A DNA stretch of 64,000 nucleotides from Kutzneria sp. CA-103260. Lineage in GTDB: Bacteria > Actinomycetota > Actinomycetes > Mycobacteriales > Pseudonocardiaceae. Numbering within the stretch: the stretch's first letter is position 1; every line of letters begins with the position of its first letter. The stretch is taken from contig NZ_CP073318.1 of NCBI RefSeq assembly GCF_018263855.1, positions 10,168,001-10,232,000 on the forward strand, in the 5' to 3' direction. Positions 51,385 to 59,503 of this stretch are shown here, piece after piece. The position numbers were made by a program, and so were the translations under genes. The notes beneath the pieces were generated by a model, which was given only the letters and a program-made list of their open reading frames with translations, was not told the DNA's origin and searched no databases.

Positions 51385-51427
51385 GAAGGGGTCCTTCCTG
51401 GCGTTCGACGTCGGGAAGGACCCCTTC
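51385..51427 (+). terminator. terminator after serA
   Basis: GAAGGGGTCCTTCC (51385-51398) pairs with GGAAGGACCCCTTC (51414-51427); the loop TGGCGTTCGACGTCG resembles the inner part of the hairpin at 42376-42420. Confidence 0.82.
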
Positions 51428-51582
51428 ACCGCAAGTTGGGGCCGGTCAGGGGGCCCGTGTCACCCGTATGGGTGGCGATTGCGCCATCCGGGTGTCCCGC
51501 ACTTCGGGAGAGATCACCCCAGAAGCGTGTTCGGACTCCGATTAGTAGGGGAAGTACGGGTAGCCTCACGCGAGAGATGGAT

Positions 51583-51599
51583 GGTCCCGTGATGGGACC
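51583..51599 (+). promoter_or_regulatory. leader stem-loop of leuB
   Basis: GGTCCC (51583-51588) and GGGACC (51594-51599), loop GTGAT, lie 20 bases before the leuB start. TAGCCT (51561-51566) upstream may be the -10 element. Confidence 0.35.
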
Positions 51600-51619
51600 G
51601 AACTCCGGGAGGTGTGTGG

Positions 51620-52660
51620 ATGCGGCTCGCGGTGATCCCAGGTGACGGGATCGGGCCCGAGGTAGTGGCCGAGGCGCTGAAGGTGCTCGGCGAGGTGGTT
51701 CCGACGGCGGAGATCACCCGGTACGACCTTGGTGCGGCGCGGTGGCACGCCACCGGGGAGCTGCTGCCGGAGTCAGTGCTCGGCGAGCTGCGCCAGCACG
51801 ACGCGATCCTGCTCGGCGCGGTCGGCGACCCGTCGGTGCCCAGCGGGATCCTGGAGCGGGGGCTGCTGCTGCGGCTCCGGTTCGAACTCGACCACCATGT
51901 GAACCTGAGGCCGGCTCGGCTGTACCCGGGCGTGCGCAGCCCGATCGCCGACCCGCCCGACATCGACATGGTCGTGGTGCGCGAGGGCACCGAGGGCCTG
52001 TACGCCGGCAACGGCGGCCTGCTGCGCAAGGACACCCCGCACGAGATCGCCACCGAGGTCAGCATCAACACCTCGTTCGGCGTCGACCGGGTCGTCCGCG
52101 ACGCCTTCGACCGCGCCGCGGCGCGGCCCCGCAAGCACCTGACCCTCGTGCACAAGACCAACGTGCTCACCCACGCCGGCTCGCTGTGGTCCCGGGTCGT
52201 GGAGGAGGTGTCGCTGCTGCACCCCGACGTGACCGTCAACTACCAGCACGTCGACTCCGCCACCATCCACATGGTCACCGACCCGGGCCGGTTCGACGTG
52301 ATCGTCACCGACAACCTGTTCGGCGACATCCTCACCGACCTGGCCGCCGCCGTCACCGGTGGCATCGGCCTGGCCGCCAGCGGCAACCTCGACGTGACCC
52401 GCCGCAACCCCAGCATGTTCGAGCCCGTGCACGGCTCCGCCCCCGACATCGCCGGCCAGGGCATCGCCGACCCCACCGCCGCCGTGCTGTCGGTGGCCCT
52501 GATGCTCGACCACCTCGGCGAGCACGAGGCCGCCCGGCGCATCGAGGCCTCCGTCGCCTTCGACCTCGCCACCCGCGACCACGCCTCGCCCGGTGCCACC
52601 TACGCCATCGGCGACCGCCTCGCGGCCCTGGTCTCCTCCAACACCCGCACCACCGCCTGA
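51620..52660 (+). CDS. leuB: 3-isopropylmalate dehydrogenase LeuB
   Basis: 346 residues, oxidising 3-isopropylmalate (and, in the citramalate route, 3-methylmalate) with NAD. Visible: VIPGDGIGPEVV at the start, VVREGTEGLYAG, HKTNVLTHAG and the DNLFGDILTDLAAAVTGGIG (20 residues) metal/substrate block. ATG 51620 has GGGAGG at seven bases; GTG 51614 is too close to it. Leu and Ile pathways both need this enzyme, and cimA follows 1.1 kb on. Confidence 0.96.
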   Translation: MRLAVIPGDGIGPEVVAEALKVLGEVVPTAEITRYDLGAARWHATGELLPESVLGELRQHDAILLGAVGDPSVPSGILERGLLLRLRFELDHHVNLRPARLYPGVRSPIADPPDIDMVVVREGTEGLYAGNGGLLRKDTPHEIATEVSINTSFGVDRVVRDAFDRAAARPRKHLTLVHKTNVLTHAGSLWSRVVEEVSLLHPDVTVNYQHVDSATIHMVTDPGRFDVIVTDNLFGDILTDLAAAVTGGIGLAASGNLDVTRRNPSMFEPVHGSAPDIAGQGIADPTAAVLSVALMLDHLGEHEAARRIEASVAFDLATRDHASPGATYAIGDRLAALVSSNTRTTA

Positions 52661-52675
52661 CCCACGCTCCATCCC

Positions 52676-52710
52676 GTGTGCCCCTGGCTCCCTCCGAGCC
52701 GGGGGCACAC
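52676..52710 (+). terminator. terminator after leuB
   Basis: GTGTGCCCC plus GGCTC (52676-52690) pairs with GAGCC plus GGGGCACAC (52696-52710): a 15-bp stem with one G-T pair and loop CCTCC. Confidence 0.82.
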
Positions 52711-52719
52711 TGCTTTCCG

Positions 52720-52811
52720 GCGAGTCCCGCTCTCAGGCACACGAAATACAGGTGTCCGGCGGCGTTGTCCGCCCGGAACTCCACATTCGCTTGCCTCAGA
52801 GCGGGACTCGC
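52720..52811. repeat. 92-bp palindromic element with 20-bp inverted ends
   Basis: GCGAGTCCCGCTCTCAGGCA (52720-52739) and TGCCTCAGAGCGGGACTCGC (52792-52811) are complementary with a single mismatch. The 52-base centre carries a smaller imperfect palindrome (CCGGCGG / CCGCCCGG). The ends belong to the same motif family as three tandem units at 59914-59978. It lies between the convergent leuB and Tm-1-like genes. Confidence 0.7.
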
Positions 52812-52815
52812 GGGG

Positions 52816-53484
52816 TCACGAGCCGCCGGTGATGATGTGGTGGAGGTCGTCGGCGGCTTCGGGGGCGTAGGCGGCGTCGTCGCAGACGACGTGGGGGACG
52901 GTGTAGGCGGCGGTGGCGTCGGTGGAGATGACGCCGGCCAGGAAGCCGCTGTCCACAAGGGACGGGAGGGGACGGCTGTCGGGCACGACGACGACGGCGT
53001 AGCCCCAGTGCTCCAGTTGCGGCCGGGTGGCGGGCACGGTGGTGGCGACCAGTGGCCGGTGGTGCCGGGTGGGGTTGTGCCGTCCGGCGTGGTAGCTGCG
53101 GGCCATTCCGGTGATGGCGGCGGCGGCGTTGTCCAGGATGCGTTCGGACACCTGGTCGATGCCGTCGATGTCGACGACGGAGTGCATGGTGGTGAGGTCG
53201 GTGACGCCACCGTGGGTGTTGTGGTCCCGGGCGGTGACCAGGAGCTTGGGCACACCGATGGGCAGTGCCCGTAAGGCGGCGAAGGCGGGGGAGCCGCCGG
53301 TGGGCCCGCCGACGGCCAGCACGCCGTGCAACCGGCCCTGTTCGTGCAGCTTGACGAGGACGTCGGCGGCCGAGGCGCCGTCCAGGGCGACCGGCTCGCA
53401 GCCCCCGACGCGGACGCGGTCCATCAGCCAGGCGTACTCGGCTCCCTCGGCGTTGGGCGCGCCCAGCAGGACAACAGTGACCAC
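52816..53484 (-). CDS. short Tm-1-like (UPF0261) protein
   Basis: 222 residues. The N-terminal part is like the Tm-1-like ATP-binding family (VVLLGAPNAEGAEYAWLMDR, GGSPAFAALRALPIGVPKLL, MHSVVDIDGIDQVSERILDN AAAAITGM split here at 20), but full family members are about 400 residues. Here the second domain is reduced to about 80 residues. It may be a natural short form or a shrunken remnant; the reading frame is intact with normal codon bias. The function of the family in bacteria is obscure. A palindrome at 53540-53555 lies just upstream. Confidence 0.6.
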   Translation of the reverse strand: MVTVVLLGAPNAEGAEYAWLMDRVRVGGCEPVALDGASAADVLVKLHEQGRLHGVLAVGGPTGGSPAFAALRALPIGVPKLLVTARDHNTHGGVTDLTTMHSVVDIDGIDQVSERILDNAAAAITGMARSYHAGRHNPTRHHRPLVATTVPATRPQLEHWGYAVVVVPDSRPLPSLVDSGFLAGVISTDATAAYTVPHVVCDDAAYAPEAADDLHHIITGGS

Positions 53485-53539
53485 GCAGCCTTCTCCCTTC
53501 GACGAAGGCGGCTACGACAAGGCTGCTACCAATCGCGAA

Positions 53540-53555
53540 ATTGGACCAGTCCAAT
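53540..53555. promoter_or_regulatory. palindromic operator candidate before the Tm-1-like gene
   Basis: ATTGGAC-CA-GTCCAAT is a perfect 7-bp-arm palindrome, 56 bases before the start codon on the minus strand, of a kind used by GntR-family repressors. The regulator is not identified. Confidence 0.5.
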
Positions 53556-53626
53556 CTTGGTCAGGTGGACCGGTCATGGGCTGACTCGGTGAAAATTCCC
53601 GACTGGTGGGAACTTTCGTCCGAGCC

Positions 53627-53656
53627 TTGGTCGGACGGGGGCAGGTGTGGCACCAT
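53627..53656 (+). promoter_or_regulatory. cimA leader promoter
   Basis: TTGGTC (53627-53632), 18 bases, CACCAT (53651-53656), then six bases to the GTG of the leader peptide at 53663. The -10 element is weak, but the spacing fits a leaderless leader transcript. Confidence 0.45.
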
Positions 53657-53662
53657 GCCGGT

Positions 53663-53695
53663 GTGGCTCTCCACACCGTGATCATCATTTCGTAG
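53663..53695 (+). CDS. cimA leader peptide with Val-Ile-Ile-Ile run
   Basis: Ten-residue ORF MALHTVIIIS encoded by GTG GCT CTC CAC ACC GTG ATC ATC ATT TCG followed by TAG. Three consecutive isoleucine codons lie right before the stop. Two hairpins follow directly, the second being a textbook terminator, and cimA starts 108 bases further on. Since citramalate synthase commits carbon to isoleucine, an isoleucine-sensing attenuator is the natural reading. Confidence 0.7.
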   Translation: MALHTVIIIS

Positions 53696-53763
53696 CGCGC
53701 CGGGACAGTGCCCCTCGAGGCACCCGGCGCGCAGACCTCTTGCTTCCGCAGGGGGTCTTTTTG
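53695..53763 (+). terminator. cimA attenuator: pause hairpin plus terminator
   Basis: Hairpin 1: GCGCGCCGGG (53695-53704) with CCCGGCGCGC (53723-53732). Hairpin 2: AGACCTCTTGC (53733-53743) with GCAGGGGGTCT (53748-53758), 11 pairs (two G-T), loop TTCC, followed by a run of T's (53756-53762 region). Hairpin 2 is an intrinsic terminator lying 41 bases before cimA. The two stems abut. Confidence 0.75.
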
Positions 53764-53803
53764 CTTTTCTGGGCCACGTCACCTTCTGGCAAGGAGTAGA
53801 CCG

Positions 53804-55417
53804 TTGAGCAGGACCACCCCGGCCGGCACGCCGCTCGGCGACGGCTTCCACGTCTTCGACACCACCCTGCGGGACGGCGCCCAGCGCGAGGGCATCACCT
53901 ATTCGGTCACGGACAAGCTCGCGGTCGCCCGCCTGCTGGACGGCCTCGGTGTCGGCTTCATCGAGGGCGGCTGGCCCGGCGCCCTGCCCAAGGACACGGA
54001 GTTCTTCGCCCGCGCGGCCGCCGGCGAGCTGGAGCTCAAGCACGCGGTGCTGGTGGCGTTCGGCTCGACCCGCAAGGCCGGCGTGAAAGTCGAGGACGAC
54101 GCGCAGGTGCAGGCCCTGCTGGACTCACAGGCCCCGGTGGTCACCCTGGTGGCCAAGTCCGACCGCCGGCACATCGAGCGGGCGCTGCGCACCGACGTCG
54201 ACGAGAACTGCGCCATGGTCGCGGACACCGTCCGGTACCTGGTGGCCAACGGCCGCCGCGTGTTCCTCGACGCGGAGCACTTCTTCGACGGCTACGCCTA
54301 CGACCCGGAGTGCTCGCTGCGTGTGCTGCGGGCGGCCGGCGAGGCCGGGGCCGACGTGGTGGTGCTGTGCGACACCAACGGCGGCCAGCTCCCGGTCGGG
54401 CTCGGGCAGACAGTCACCGAGGTGATGGCCCGCACCGGGCTGCGGGTCGGCATCCACTGCCAGGACGACACGTCCTGCGCGGTGGCCAACACCATCGCCG
54501 CGGTGCAGGCCGGCGCGACCCACGTGCAGTGCACCGCCAACGGCTACGGCGAGCGGGCCGGCAACGCCGACCTGTTCGCCGTCCTCGGGAACCTCGTGAC
54601 CAAGCTCGGGATGCCGGTGATACCCGCCGAATCCGTCGCCGAGCTGACCCGTGTGTCCCATGCCCTCGCCGAGATCGCGAACATCGCCCCCGAGACCCAC
54701 CAGGCCTATGTCGGGGCTTCGGCCTTCGCCCACAAGGCGGGGCTGCACGCGAGCGCGATCAAGGTGGATCCGGATCTGTACAACCACATCGATCCGGCCA
54801 CCGTCGGCAACGGCATGCGGGTCCTGGTCACCGAGATGGCCGGCCGGGCGAGTCTGGAGCTCAAGGGACGAGAGCTCGGGCTCGACCTGGCCGGTCGGCC
54901 GGACGCGGTGGGCAACGCGGTGCGCAAGGTCAAGGACCTGGAGGCCAGGGGCTGGTCCTTCGAGGCCGCCGACGCCTCGCTGGAGCTGTTGCTGCGCAAC
55001 GAGCTGTCCGAAGTGGACGAGCCGCCGTTCGTCCTGGAGTCCTACCGGGTGCTGCTGGATCACCGGCAGGACGGCGTGATCGTGTCCGAGGCCACCGTCA
55101 AGGTGCACGTCGGCGGCGAGCGGGTCATCGCCACCGCCGAGGGCACCGGGCCGGTGCACGCCCTGGACGCCGCGCTGCGGCAGGCACTGCGGCCCCATCT
55201 GTCCTGGATGGACAGTGTGGAGCTGGCCGACTACAAGGTGCGCATCCTGACCGATCACCCGGGCACCGACGCCACCACCCGGGTGCTGGTGGAGTCCACC
55301 GACGGCGAGCACGAGTGGACCACGGTCGGCGTGCACGACAACATCGTCGAGGCCAGCTGGCTGGCCCTGTGCGACGCCCTGGCTCACAAGGCGATGCGGG
55401 TGAAGGCCCTGGCTTGA
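53804..55417 (+). CDS. cimA: (R)-citramalate synthase CimA
   Basis: 537-residue member of the DRE-TIM HMGL-like family. It condenses pyruvate and acetyl-CoA to citramalate, giving 2-oxobutyrate for isoleucine without threonine deaminase. Visible: FDTTLRDGAQREGITYSV with metal Asp and catalytic Arg, FIEGGWPGALPKD (distinctive of the CimA/TIGR00977 group), HCQDDTSCAVANT, AFAHKAGLHASAI, and a C-terminal LeuA-type regulatory domain. TTG 53804 is chosen: AAGGAG lies seven bases upstream. LeuCD and LeuB needed for the next steps are in the window. Confidence 0.93.
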   Translation: MSRTTPAGTPLGDGFHVFDTTLRDGAQREGITYSVTDKLAVARLLDGLGVGFIEGGWPGALPKDTEFFARAAAGELELKHAVLVAFGSTRKAGVKVEDDAQVQALLDSQAPVVTLVAKSDRRHIERALRTDVDENCAMVADTVRYLVANGRRVFLDAEHFFDGYAYDPECSLRVLRAAGEAGADVVVLCDTNGGQLPVGLGQTVTEVMARTGLRVGIHCQDDTSCAVANTIAAVQAGATHVQCTANGYGERAGNADLFAVLGNLVTKLGMPVIPAESVAELTRVSHALAEIANIAPETHQAYVGASAFAHKAGLHASAIKVDPDLYNHIDPATVGNGMRVLVTEMAGRASLELKGRELGLDLAGRPDAVGNAVRKVKDLEARGWSFEAADASLELLLRNELSEVDEPPFVLESYRVLLDHRQDGVIVSEATVKVHVGGERVIATAEGTGPVHALDAALRQALRPHLSWMDSVELADYKVRILTDHPGTDATTRVLVESTDGEHEWTTVGVHDNIVEASWLALCDALAHKAMRVKALA

Positions 55418-55498
55418 GCAGTCCAGGGCAGGAGAGTGTGAGGCATCGGCCCCAACGGGCCGAGCCCGGCGTGGCCCGCGCGGCATAAGCTCTGCACC

Positions 55499-56272
55499 AT
55501 GCGTTTCGCTCGGATCTCACATTCTGAAGGGGCGTCCTTCGTCGCCATCGGCGGCGAGCCGGACAGCCTGATCGCTGCGGAACTGTCGACCTCGGTGTTC
55601 GAGGACCCGAAGTTCACCGGGCGGACCTGGCCGCTGGCCTCGGTCCAGCTGCTGGCCCCGATCCGCCCGTCCAAGGTGGTGTGCATCGGCAAGAACTACG
55701 CCGACCACGCCCGGGAGATGGGCGGGGAGCCGCCGGCCGACCCGGTCATCTTCATGAAGCCGTCGACGTCGGTGATCGGGCCGGACGCGACCATCGAGGT
55801 GCCCAGGGACCTGGGGCGGGTGGACTTCGAGGGCGAGCTGGCGGTGGTCATCGGCGGCCTGCCGGTGCGCCGGCTCAAGGCGGAGAACGCGGGCTCGGCC
55901 ATCCTGGGCTACACCATCGCCAACGATGTCACGGCCCGCGAGCAGCAGAAGGCCGACGGCCAGTGGACGCGGGGCAAGGGGCACGACACGTTCTGCCCGC
56001 TCGGCCCGTGGATCGAGACCAACCTGGACCCGTCGAACCTGGAGCTGCGCACCGAGCTGGACGGCGAGCTCAAGCAGGACGGCAACACCAGCGACCTGCT
56101 GCACGGCGTCGGCGAGATCCTGGAGTGGATCACGGCCGGCATGACCCTGCTGCCGGGCGACGTGGTGCTGACCGGCACCCCGGCCGGCGTGGGCCCGATG
56201 ACCGACGGGCAGACCGTCTCGGTGTCCATCGAGGGGATCGGCACACTCACCAACAAGGTCGCCGGCATCTAG
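55499..56272 (+). CDS. fumarylacetoacetate hydrolase-family protein
   Basis: 257 residues. IGKNYADHAREMG, PVIFMKPSTSVIGPDATIEV and the metal-binding DFEGELAVVIG (acid residues in the E-x-E pattern) define the FAH family of hydrolases/decarboxylases acting on acyl-pyruvates or oxaloacetate-like compounds. A homologue occupies the same position in mycobacteria (Rv2993c), next to gltX. TAAGCT (55486-55491) seven bases before ATG suggests a leaderless transcript. A terminator follows. Confidence 0.86.
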   Translation: MRFARISHSEGASFVAIGGEPDSLIAAELSTSVFEDPKFTGRTWPLASVQLLAPIRPSKVVCIGKNYADHAREMGGEPPADPVIFMKPSTSVIGPDATIEVPRDLGRVDFEGELAVVIGGLPVRRLKAENAGSAILGYTIANDVTAREQQKADGQWTRGKGHDTFCPLGPWIETNLDPSNLELRTELDGELKQDGNTSDLLHGVGEILEWITAGMTLLPGDVVLTGTPAGVGPMTDGQTVSVSIEGIGTLTNKVAGI

Positions 56273-56290
56273 TCGCGTTGGCCCACGATC

Positions 56291-56330
56291 GAAGGGCCGG
56301 TCGGCGCAACTTCGCGCTGACCGGCCCTTC
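56291..56330 (+). terminator. terminator after the FAH-family gene
   Basis: 17-bp stem (56291-56307 with 56314-56330) with one G-T pair, loop AACTTC; arms begin GAAGGGCCGGTC. Confidence 0.85.
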
Positions 56331-56444
56331 GGCGGCTTCCGCTGCTGAACCATGGCGTGCTATCCCGCGTTGAGCCGATTGCGAAACCAGTGAGGTCAGC
56401 AATCAGGCCCGACCGGTTGGCCGCAGCGCAGCGGAGGTGATCGC

Positions 56445-57092
56445 ATGGTGGTCCCCGACCCCGCAAGGGTGCTGCTGGTCGACGCCTCTCAGCTGATCAC
56501 CGAGGGCCTGCGCGTCTGCTTGCAGCGCACCCAGCGCTTTCGGGTGGTGGGTGTGGCGCACACCTCGTCCGAGGCGCTGCGCTGTCTGCGGGGCCTGCTC
56601 GTCGACCTCGTCGTGACGGATCTGGCGGTGCCGGGTGCGGGCGCGCTGCGTACGGTCCGCGATGCGCGGGCGCAGCGCCCGTCGGCGGTCACGATGGTGG
56701 TCAGCGACATGGACAGCCCCGAGTGGGCCAAGGCGGCGCTGAACCAGGGCGCCGCCGGCTACATGCTCAAGACGACGCCGATGCGGGAACTGCTGGCGGT
56801 GTTCAACGAGGTCCTCGGTGGCGCCACCCACGTGCTCGACCCGCGCCTGGGCGGCCAGGTGCAGCTGTCCGCCGACCTGCCGCCGCACGCCGTGCTGCCC
56901 CAGCTGTCGGCCCGTGAGTTCGACGTGCTGGCCGAGATGATCAAAGGCCTGGACAACCAGACCATCGCCCATCACCTGTTCATCAGCACGGACACGGTGA
57001 AAACCCACGTGAAGGCGATTCTGCGCAAACTGGGCGCAAAGGACCGCGCCCAGGTGGTGGCAATGGTCCTGAGTGGACGCGTGCCCAGGTAG
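56445..57092 (+). CDS. orphan LuxR/NarL-family response regulator
   Basis: 215 residues. Receiver domain with LLVDAS in place of the usual acidic pair DD, the phosphoacceptor-position Asp in VVTDLAVP and Lys in MLKTTP; LuxR helix-turn-helix at the end (SAREFDVLAEMIKGLDNQTI, TDTVKTHVKAILRKLG). No sensor kinase is adjacent. The loss of one acidic residue may mean phosphorylation-independent signalling. GGAGGTGATCGC lies before ATG 56445. It occupies the place where gltX is expected. Confidence 0.82.
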   Translation: MVVPDPARVLLVDASQLITEGLRVCLQRTQRFRVVGVAHTSSEALRCLRGLLVDLVVTDLAVPGAGALRTVRDARAQRPSAVTMVVSDMDSPEWAKAALNQGAAGYMLKTTPMRELLAVFNEVLGGATHVLDPRLGGQVQLSADLPPHAVLPQLSAREFDVLAEMIKGLDNQTIAHHLFISTDTVKTHVKAILRKLGAKDRAQVVAMVLSGRVPR

Positions 57093-57141
57093 CCGCCGCG
57101 CGGGTGATTGAGTCCCGCGCGGCCGATAGTGACCAGAGCGG

Positions 57142-58362
57142 TCAGCGCTGTGCGAATTCTGGGGCGTGCTCGGGGCGGAAGCCGATCGCGATCAGATAGC
57201 CGGGAATCAGAGTCAGCTTCGGGAACCGCTGGGCCAGCCGTAGCGCGAGCGGGGTCCGCTGGTTGAGGTCGAGCTTGCCGCTCAGGGCGGGGGCGACGGC
57301 GTTGGCGTGCATGAGCCGCTGCAAGCCCTGGGTGACGCTGGTGGCGGGCCCACGACGGCGCTGCACCTTGGCCAGGTCCTCAGTCGTGACGGTTCCTCGG
57401 CGCAGCGGCGCGGCCAGGATCCGGGCCGCGGCAACGGCATCCTGCACGGCCAGGTTGATGCCGACGCCGCCGACCGGCGACATGGCGTGCGCGGCGTCGC
57501 CGATGCACAGCAGGCCGTCGCTGTACCACTTGGTCAGCCGGTCCAGTTTGACGTCCAGCAGCTTGGCCTCGTCCAGCGACTCGATGGTGTCGACCCGGTC
57601 GGCCAGCCACGGCGCGATATCGACCAGGCTGTCCCGGAACGACTGGAGACCGGCCTCCCGCCAGCGTGCGTCCGAGCCCTTCTCGATCAGGAAGGCGAGC
57701 TGGAAGTAGTCGCCGCGGTCGAGGTAGACCAGCATGCGCTTGCGGCCGATGACGCCGCCGGCGCCGCTGGGGTCGCCCTCGTGCCGCGGCACCCGCAGCC
57801 ACCAGCAGTCCATCGGCACCCGCCAGCTGTGGATGCCCAGCCCCAGGGCGCTGCGCAGGATCGAGCGGCGGCCGTCGCAGGCGACGGTGAGGTCGGCGGC
57901 GATCTCACCGGTCTCGCCGTCCCGGGTGCGGTAGGTGATCCCGGTGACGCGGCCGTCCCTCATGGTCAGGCCGGTCGCCTCGGTGTTCATCCGCAGGTGG
58001 AAGGTGGGCTCCTGGGCCGCGGCGTCGGCCAGCATGTCGAGGAAGTCCCACTGCGGCACCATCGCGATGTGCTTGTGCGGGCCGGGAAGCGCGGTCAGGT
58101 CCACCGCGACGTTGTCCCGCGGCCCCAGCGGCAGGGCCATCTTCGTGAGCAGTTGGTGCGGCACCTTGGCGAACTTCTCGGCCAGGCCCAGTTCGTCCAG
58201 CAGTCGCAGCGTCGAGGCGTGCACGGTGTCGCCGCGGAAGTCCCGCAGGAAGTCGCCGTGCTTCTCCAGCACCGTCACGTCCACTCCGGCCCGGGCCAAC
58301 AGCAGGCCCAGCATCATGCCGGCCGGTCCGCCACCCACCACGCAGCAGGTCGTGCGTTCCAT
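57142..58362 (-). CDS. FAD-dependent aromatic monooxygenase (PHBH type)
   Basis: 406 residues. N-terminal dinucleotide fold CCVVGGGPAGMMLGLLLARA, the DG motif (TVACDGRRSILR) and the second FAD motif CIGDAAHAMSPVGGVGINLA are those of class A flavin monooxygenases, which hydroxylate aromatic compounds with NAD(P)H and oxygen. The start is ATG 58362 because GAGGG lies six bases upstream; ATG 58368 is too close to it. A palindrome (58376-58391) is just upstream of the start. The substrate is unknown; it could be an antibiotic (rifampicin- or tetracycline-type) or an aromatic acid. Confidence 0.82.
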   Translation of the reverse strand: MERTTCCVVGGGPAGMMLGLLLARAGVDVTVLEKHGDFLRDFRGDTVHASTLRLLDELGLAEKFAKVPHQLLTKMALPLGPRDNVAVDLTALPGPHKHIAMVPQWDFLDMLADAAAQEPTFHLRMNTEATGLTMRDGRVTGITYRTRDGETGEIAADLTVACDGRRSILRSALGLGIHSWRVPMDCWWLRVPRHEGDPSGAGGVIGRKRMLVYLDRGDYFQLAFLIEKGSDARWREAGLQSFRDSLVDIAPWLADRVDTIESLDEAKLLDVKLDRLTKWYSDGLLCIGDAAHAMSPVGGVGINLAVQDAVAAARILAAPLRRGTVTTEDLAKVQRRRGPATSVTQGLQRLMHANAVAPALSGKLDLNQRTPLALRLAQRFPKLTLIPGYLIAIGFRPEHAPEFAQR

Positions 58363-58375
58363 CGCCATCCCTCTT

Positions 58376-58391
58376 TTCAACACTTGTTGAA
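58376..58391. promoter_or_regulatory. palindromic operator of the FAD monooxygenase gene
   Basis: TTCAACA-CT-TGTTGAA: perfect 7-bp arms with a two-base centre, 14 bases before the start codon. TetR- or MarR-type repressors use such sites. No regulator gene adjoins, apart from the orphan LuxR gene. Confidence 0.55.
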
Positions 58392-58651
58392 TAGCTGAAG
58401 AGTGCTCCTGGTGGCCGGTCCCGTCAACCCGGTTCACCCGAAGAGGCAGACGTGACGCCTCGCACGCCCGTCCGGTCGCACCCCGTCACCGATGTGCCAC
58501 GAGTCGGACAAACCCGTTGCCGGGCCAAAGGAAACGAGCCGTGCCGCACGCGCAGCGGAATCGGAAGACGGCGGAGAGTGACCGCCAACAAGGGGCAGCT
58601 TCACCTTGTTAGCCGAATCGCGGACAAGGGATCCACACCTAGCCTCTCCTG

Positions 58652-59386
58652 GTGACGCCAGTTCTCTCCGCATTCACCACCCGCGCCGCCGTCGAAATCC
58701 GTGCCGTTTGCCTGGACATCGACGACACGCTGATTGACTACGATGGATCGGCGAGAACCGCGTTGACCGCCCTTGTCGGACACGACGAGGCGTGGCCCGC
58801 CTGGCAGCGCACCACCGACGAGCACGTCGCCCGGGCCATCTCCGGCGAGTTCGACTACGACACCATGCGCTGGGAGCGCACCAAGGCCTTCTTCGCCGTG
58901 CTCGGCGAACACCTCGACGACGCCGAGGTGCGCCGCCGCGAAGACAGCCGGCTCGCCGTCATGGAACGGTCCTGGCGGGTGTTCGACGACACCCTGCCGC
59001 TGCTCGACTGGCTCCGCGAAAGCGGCATCAAGATCGCCGCCGTGACCAACGCCTCCGGTCCCCGGCAACGCGCCAAGATCGCCGCCGTCGGCCTGTCCGA
59101 ATTCTTCGACCGGGTCGTCATCGCAGGTGAACTGGGTGTCGCCAAACCCGACCCGGTGATATTCCACACGGCCTGCCTCGACCTCGACGTGCTGCCCACC
59201 GAGACCGTTCACGTCGGCGACCGGCTCGACCTCGACGCCATCGGCGCCCGCGACGCCGGCATGCACGGCGTCTGGCTCAACCGCGACGGCCTCAGCGACG
59301 AGACGGCGCCCGACGGCGTGTGGACCATCAACAGCCTCGCCGACCTGCCCGAGCTGCTCGTCTGCGAGCTCGCCGACGGCCTCTGA
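58652..59386 (+). CDS. HAD-superfamily hydrolase
   Basis: 244 residues. Motif I CLDIDDTLID (nucleophile Asp about 22), motif II AAVTNASG, Lys in AKPDPVIF and motif IV GDRLDLDAIGARDAGM are all present. It belongs to the small-molecule phosphatase group (subfamily IA). The gene at this place beside the tRNAs and gltX in related genomes is of the same kind. TAGCCT (58640-58645) six bases before GTG indicates leaderless expression. Substrate unknown. Confidence 0.85.
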   Translation: MTPVLSAFTTRAAVEIRAVCLDIDDTLIDYDGSARTALTALVGHDEAWPAWQRTTDEHVARAISGEFDYDTMRWERTKAFFAVLGEHLDDAEVRRREDSRLAVMERSWRVFDDTLPLLDWLRESGIKIAAVTNASGPRQRAKIAAVGLSEFFDRVVIAGELGVAKPDPVIFHTACLDLDVLPTETVHVGDRLDLDAIGARDAGMHGVWLNRDGLSDETAPDGVWTINSLADLPELLVCELADGL

Positions 59387-59503
59387 CCTGCGCGATCAGC
59401 ACCCCGGTGGGGGCGATTTCACGATCAGGCCAACCATGGTCTAGTATTCATTCCGGCAGGGCGGACAGCGGCCGGGAACACCAAAGCTGATCCAGAATGC
59501 CAA

